Assembly: GCF_001039475.1 (NCBI RefSeq)
Contig: NZ_LELK01000015.1
Span: forward strand, 124,001 to 188,000
Reading direction: 5' to 3'
Length of the DNA: 64,000 nucleotides
DNA from: Guptibacillus hwajinpoensis
GTDB lineage: Bacteria > Bacillota > Bacilli > Bacillales > Guptibacillaceae
Part shown: positions 60,282 to 64,000 of the stretch, in pieces
Numbering within the stretch: the stretch's first letter is position 1
Layout: each line of letters opens with the position of its first letter
Position numbers and translations under genes: made by a program
Notes under the pieces: model-generated
Database searches by the model: none
What the model was told of the DNA's origin: nothing
What the model saw: only the letters and a program-made list of their open reading frames with translations

Positions 60282-61181
60282 ATGGCTGAAATTGCTCCAC
60301 AAAAACAAGTAAATGTGTCTAAACAACCAGACGAAGAAGTAATATCACCATGGCGTGAAGCCTGGAAGGGATTCAGGAGAAATAAGCTGGCAATGGTCGG
60401 CATGGGTATTGTTCTCTTTTTCATTCTTCTTGCTATTTTCGCTGGTGTCATTGCACCAGAAGGAATAAATGAGCAGAAATTGTCCGAACGTCTCCAATCC
60501 CCTTCTGCAAGCCACTGGTTTGGGACTGATGATTTTGGACGAGATGTTTTATCACGAATTATTTATGGAGCACGCATTTCATTGTGGGTTGGGTTCTTTG
60601 CTGTGCTTGGCTCAGCAGCTGTAGGTAGTTTACTTGGGTTAGTAGCGGGGTATTACGGACGACTTGTTGATACAATTATTTCTCGAATCTTTGATATTAT
60701 GCTAGCGTTCCCTAGTATCCTTCTAGCAATCGCTGTTGTAGCTGTACTTGGACCATCACTAAGAAATGCCTTAATTGCGATTGCTATTATTAATATACCT
60801 AATTTTGGTCGACTTGTTCGATCGCGTGTATTAAGTGTGAAACAGGAAGAGTATGTGATGGCAGCGAGAGCCGTTGGTATGAAGGATTCTCGAATTATCT
60901 TTCATCACGTGCTTCCTAATTCATTAGCACCGATTATTGTACAGGGTACTCTTGCAATTGCAACGGCTATCCTAGAGGCGGCAGCACTAAGTTTTCTAGG
61001 ACTAGGCGCACAAGCACCTCAGCCAGAGTGGGGGAAAATGCTTGCAGATTCGCGATCATATATAATCCAGGCCCCTTGGACAGTATTCTTTCCGGGCCTC
61101 GCCATTATGCTAACCGTTCTAGGGTTTAACCTGCTAGGCGATGGCCTCAGAGATGCTCTTGATCCAAAAATGAAGAAATAG
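60282..61181 (+). CDS. appC: Oligopeptide ABC permease, AppC/DppC-like
   Basis: The 299-residue permease has an OppC N-terminal helix (SPWREAWKGFRRNKLAMVGM), the LFGTDDFGRDVLSRIIYGAR-like block (WFGTDDFGRDVLSRIIYGAR here, about 79-98) and the EAA loop EYVMAARAVGMKDSRII. It completes the peptide permease. GGGGG-type site precedes the ATG at 60282. A terminator follows directly, ending the operon. Confidence 0.88.
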   Translation: MAEIAPQKQVNVSKQPDEEVISPWREAWKGFRRNKLAMVGMGIVLFFILLAIFAGVIAPEGINEQKLSERLQSPSASHWFGTDDFGRDVLSRIIYGARISLWVGFFAVLGSAAVGSLLGLVAGYYGRLVDTIISRIFDIMLAFPSILLAIAVVAVLGPSLRNALIAIAIINIPNFGRLVRSRVLSVKQEEYVMAARAVGMKDSRIIFHHVLPNSLAPIIVQGTLAIATAILEAAALSFLGLGAQAPQPEWGKMLADSRSYIIQAPWTVFFPGLAIMLTVLGFNLLGDGLRDALDPKMKK

Positions 61182-61182
61182 A

Positions 61183-61214
61183 AAAAAATCAGCCGAAATC
61201 GGCTGATTTTTCTA
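61183..61214. terminator. Bidirectional intrinsic terminator
   Basis: AAAAATCAGCCGATTTCGG-type palindrome (AATCAGCCGA/TCGGCTGATT) with TTTT between convergent appC and ygaE. Confidence 0.88.
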
Positions 61215-62294
61215 TTTAGCGTGAAGTTCTTGGATATCAACTTCATTCTCTTCTTGATGATAGGAGTGAAAACTATCGACTAGTAAATCCAGATGTTCGA
61301 GATGGTCATGATAATCAATAATCATCCCAATTAGAGGGAAAATAGTCATCCAGAGTTCGCGATTGCATTCACCACTCTCATATAGCTCTACATATCGCTC
61401 AGTTAATGTCGATTCACCAGTGCCAACATTATTAAGCATTTCCTCTGGTGATTGATGTCTTACTTTTCCAATGTATTTCAGATGGATGCGCTCATGGTAG
61501 TTGGTGAGCTGATCGAGGTGTGTTTGAATGAGCTTTCTCACCTCATCAGGCATGATTAATATTTTGACGTCAAGCTGATCAAGAATTTTTAATATCGCTA
61601 AAGATTTTTCGGTTGTAGCAATCATCTGCCTAAATAGCACTAGCTTACGAGCTTTAACAAGATTCTTCCTTTTAAAATAGGTTCTCTCTTCTTTGTAAAG
61701 CAGAAAGTACTGATCGCTTTTAACTGTGTTTTCTTTTAACTGAATTAAATTTTCTTTTAATACTTTGTGTTCAGCGTCGTTTCGTGTAGCTAGTCTAATC
61801 CACTGCGAAATGTATTCTGTATTGCTTACAATTTTATGGAATAGCTTCGTTTCGTATTTTGGAGGTAGAAAGATCAAGTTCACGAAAGATGAACTGATGA
61901 CCCCGACCATAATGACAAGAAATCGGTTTGTAGCAAATGAGATAAACTCTTCTTGTGGTGCATTCATAATAAGGATGACGGTTACGACCGCTAGTGGAAT
62001 CGTACTCTCGATTTTTAATTTAATATTAATTGCGATGATTATAATTGCCCCAAGACCAATGACAATAGGCTGATTACCAAAGACGATCACAAGAGCGACG
62101 GCAAGCAAGGCTCCGATTATATTGGATTGAAACTGATCAATAATGGTTTGGTAAGATCTATAGATTGATGGTTGAATAGCGAATAATGCAGCTATTCCAG
62201 CAAAAGACGGAGGGTCTAAACCAAGCCACGTTGCAATGTAAAGTGCGAGTGTAATCGCAAGCCCTGTTTTAAAAATACGGGCACCAAACTTCAT
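61212..62294 (-). CDS. ygaE: Aromatic acid exporter family membrane protein YgaE
   Basis: The 360-residue protein has an N-terminal domain of six closely spaced membrane helices (about 5-150) with the ArAE/FUSC-like GIAALFAIQPSIYRSYQ and NRFLVIMVGVISSSFVNLIF. A long, charged, mainly helical cytoplasmic domain follows (150-360). YgaE and relatives are predicted to export aromatic or other organic acids; unproven. ATG 62294 is convergent with the app operon, whereas in B. subtilis it lies directly beside ygaD. Confidence 0.83.
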   Translation of the reverse strand: MKFGARIFKTGLAITLALYIATWLGLDPPSFAGIAALFAIQPSIYRSYQTIIDQFQSNIIGALLAVALVIVFGNQPIVIGLGAIIIIAINIKLKIESTIPLAVVTVILIMNAPQEEFISFATNRFLVIMVGVISSSFVNLIFLPPKYETKLFHKIVSNTEYISQWIRLATRNDAEHKVLKENLIQLKENTVKSDQYFLLYKEERTYFKRKNLVKARKLVLFRQMIATTEKSLAILKILDQLDVKILIMPDEVRKLIQTHLDQLTNYHERIHLKYIGKVRHQSPEEMLNNVGTGESTLTERYVELYESGECNRELWMTIFPLIGMIIDYHDHLEHLDLLVDSFHSYHQEENEVDIQELHAK

Positions 62295-62438
62295 TCTAAT
62301 ATTAGTCCTTTCGTTGAGTACTTATAGTATAGAGAGTATCCTCTATCGACTCATTTAAACATAAGAGAACGTTCTAGTTATACATCGGAATGCAATTTAT
62401 AGCAAGCCTTTTTTATAATAATGAAAAGAATAGTAGAA

Positions 62439-62472
62439 AAGACAGAATGAAGTAGATTCATTCTGTCTTTTG
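62439..62472 (-). terminator. Terminator of gsaB
   Basis: AAAGACAGAATGAA / TTCATTCTGTCTTT just downstream of the gsaB stop on the minus strand. Confidence 0.8.
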
Positions 62473-62484
62473 TTATAAGTCACC

Positions 62485-63777
62485 TTACTCGGCCATTCGA
62501 TGGAACGTGCGTTTAACTGCTTGAAGCGTATCATCAATATCTTTATCCGTATGCTCAGTTGTTAGGAACCATGCTTCATATTTTGACGGAGCAAGATTGA
62601 TTCCTTCATTTAACATGAGCTTAAAGAACCTCGAGAATTTTTCACCATCGGAGTTCTCCGCTTGTTCGTAATTTATAACTTTTTCATTGTTAAAGTATAC
62701 CGTTAATGCACCTTTTAACCGATTGATTGTAATTGGAACGCCTGCTTCCTCTGCATGTTTATGAATGCCACTCTCAAGGCGTTCTCCTAGATGAACAAGG
62801 TGATCATATACACCCTCTTCTTGAAGAACTTCAAGGCAGGCAATTCCTGCTGAAATTGAAGCTGGGTTTCCTGCCATTGTACCAGCTTGGTAAGCTGGGC
62901 CGAGTGGAGCTACATGCTCCATGATTTCTCGTTTGCCACCGTAGGCACCAATCGGTAATCCACCACCGATAATTTTACCAAGAGCTGTCATATCTGGCTC
63001 CACGCCTAATAGATTTTGAGCTCCGCCGTACATAAAACGGAATGCAGTAATAACTTCATCATAGATGACAAGTGCCCCATATTGATGTGTAATTTCATTC
63101 ACCTGCTGAAGGAAACCTTCTTCTGGTTCCACAATTCCGAAGTTACCGACGATTGGCTCTACAAGAACGCCTGCAACTTGATCGCCCCATTTATTCATGG
63201 CTTCTTTATAGGCTTTAATATCGTTAAATGGAACAGTGATAACTTCTTTCGCAATACTTTCGGGAACACCGGCAGAGTCTGGATTGCCAAGCGTTGCTGG
63301 TCCTGAACCTGCAGCCACTAGGACAAGGTCAGAATGTCCATGGTAGCATCCAGCAAATTTAATGATTTTATCTCGTCCAGTGTAGGCTCTTGCGACGCGA
63401 ATGGTTGTCATAACCGCTTCAGTACCAGAATTCACAAAACGAACTCTTTCAAGAGAAGGGATGGCTTCTTGGAGCATAGAGCCGAAACGGTTTTCTAAAA
63501 CCGTAGGTGTACCATATAATACCCCGTTTTCTGCCGCCTTTGTGATCGCTTGTGTAATATGAGGGTGAGCATGGCCAGTTATAATCGGACCATATGCAGC
63601 AAGATAGTCTATGTACTTATTGCCATCAACATCCCAGAAATAAGGACCTTTAGCTTTTTCCATAAATACTGGCGTACCGCCACCGACTCCCTTATAAGAA
63701 CGGGATGGGCTATTTACACCACCTAGCATAATATCGAGTGATTCTTTATGATGTTGTTCTGATTTAGTGAAATTCAT
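62485..63777 (-). CDS. gsaB: Glutamate-1-semialdehyde 2,1-aminomutase GsaB
   Basis: The 430-residue class-III PLP aminotransferase has [16 protein letters not shown] (about 116-131), [22 protein letters not shown] and the PLP lysine at Lys268 in [10 protein letters not shown], all as in HemL. It makes 5-aminolevulinate for haem and corrin synthesis. In B. subtilis gsaB is the second paralogue beside hemL, and the neighbour ygaE supports the assignment to gsaB. ATG 63777 has GGAGG five bases upstream; earlier in-frame ATGs have none. Confidence 0.92.
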   Translation of the reverse strand: MNFTKSEQHHKESLDIMLGGVNSPSRSYKGVGGGTPVFMEKAKGPYFWDVDGNKYIDYLAAYGPIITGHAHPHITQAITKAAENGVLYGTPTVLENRFGSMLQEAIPSLERVRFVNSGTEAVMTTIRVARAYTGRDKIIKFAGCYHGHSDLVLVAAGSGPATLGNPDSAGVPESIAKEVITVPFNDIKAYKEAMNKWGDQVAGVLVEPIVGNFGIVEPEEGFLQQVNEITHQYGALVIYDEVITAFRFMYGGAQNLLGVEPDMTALGKIIGGGLPIGAYGGKREIMEHVAPLGPAYQAGTMAGNPASISAGIACLEVLQEEGVYDHLVHLGERLESGIHKHAEEAGVPITINRLKGALTVYFNNEKVINYEQAENSDGEKFSRFFKLMLNEGINLAPSKYEAWFLTTEHTDKDIDDTLQAVKRTFHRMAE

Positions 63778-63932
63778 AGTTACCTCCTTGTATTGCTCAT
63801 TTATCATCTTATATTGTAGCATGCGTGTTGAGAAACGAAACCCTTATACAGCTAAAGACATAAGCTCATCCATTGTTTATTAGGGGAAGCTCTTGTAAAC
63901 TAAATTGGTGTGTGTTTAAAGGAGGAAGACGG

Positions 63933-64000
63933 ATGGATAAGGTTATTGATGTGCAATCTTTGCGCAAAGATTTTAAATCTCACTCGAGTCGTTCTGGTCT
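63933..64000 (+). CDS. ABC transporter ATPase, N-terminus only
   Basis: ATG at 63933 with GGAGG seven bases upstream. The 22 visible residues read MDKVIDVQSLRKDFKSHSSR, the usual first strand of an ABC ATPase before Walker A. The rest lies beyond the window. It is divergent from gsaB. Confidence 0.6.
   Translation, partial: MDKVIDVQSLRKDFKSHSSRSG

Noticed and set aside
1-64000. Prophage, defence island or toxin-antitoxin module
   Set aside because: No integrase, capsid, restriction, CRISPR-associated, or recognisable toxin-antitoxin genes were found; gene order is largely housekeeping.

Overview
The window looks like a chromosomal segment of an aerobic, endospore-forming member of the Bacillaceae. 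It is AT-rich, uses AGGAGG-type ribosome binding sites with frequent TTG/GTG starts, and carries spore genes (sspK, sspE, pdaA, yfhJ, yfhD/yfhE-like). Gene order follows the B. subtilis yfk-yfj-yfh-yga stretch: yfkJ-yfkI-yfkH, yfkD, pdaA, yfjP, rlmCD(yfjO), yfhE, yfhF, recX, yfhH, sspK, yfhJ, yfhP, mutY, sspE, ygaB, ntdN(ygaC), ygaD, ygaE, gsaB. No prophage, insertion-sequence transposase, CRISPR array, rRNA operon or canonical tRNA is visible. An exact species cannot be named from this sequence alone.

Layout. 0-8.4 kb: an edge-truncated secreted protein, a HelD-type RNA polymerase recycling factor, a c-di-GMP-I riboswitch in front of a secreted TIM-barrel protein, ytzI/ywbE, and a cell-envelope stress operon liaI-liaH-liaF-liaS-liaR without liaG. 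8.6-22.3 kb: membrane proteins and stand-alone enzymes (YitT, TspO-like, YfmJ, YqjF, RarD), an ABC exporter pair, an orphan lysine/ornithine N-hydroxylase, then a sensory cluster with a PAS-STAS protein, a LOV-STAS photoreceptor (YtvA type) and a degenerate EAL protein (YkuI type). 22.7-36.6 kb: the yjbQ-yfkJ-fructosamine kinase operon, yfkI-yfkH, a ZosA-type P-ATPase with a PerR-like box, a VLRF1-type release factor, a nucleotidyltransferase-like/methyltransferase fusion, ykuV behind a promoter with a Fur/PerR-like box, transporters and yfkD. 36.7-47.2 kb: pdaA, yfjP, rlmCD, a dense DnaA-box cluster, small spore-type genes, a GNAT gene with a tRNA-like leader, yfhF, recX, yfhH, sspK and yfhJ. 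47.2-64 kb: yfhP, mutY, a classical SDR, sspE, an SRAP peptidase, ygaB, ntdN, ygaD, a five-gene oligopeptide permease operon in app order, ygaE, gsaB and the start of another ABC gene.

Intergenic DNA is unusually informative. A family of about 0.2 kb elements with near-perfect terminal inverted repeats and a GC-rich centre is present in at least nine full, internally deleted or partial copies. A second, unrelated array of about 120-bp units lies at 37.6-38.0 kb. A pair of about 38-bp repeats lies at 14.6 and 43.4 kb.

Most noteworthy signals: (1) a tRNA-shaped 5' leader with mutually exclusive hairpins before the GNAT gene at 41.4-42.1 kb; (2) about eight same-strand DnaA boxes in 185 bp at 40.4-40.6 kb, far from any visible dnaA; (3) the MITE-like element family; (4) the c-di-GMP riboswitch/secreted protein pair together with a degenerate EAL protein; (5) a probable CTG start for ygaD. 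All functional statements rest on sequence reading and remembered family knowledge; no search or folding program was run.
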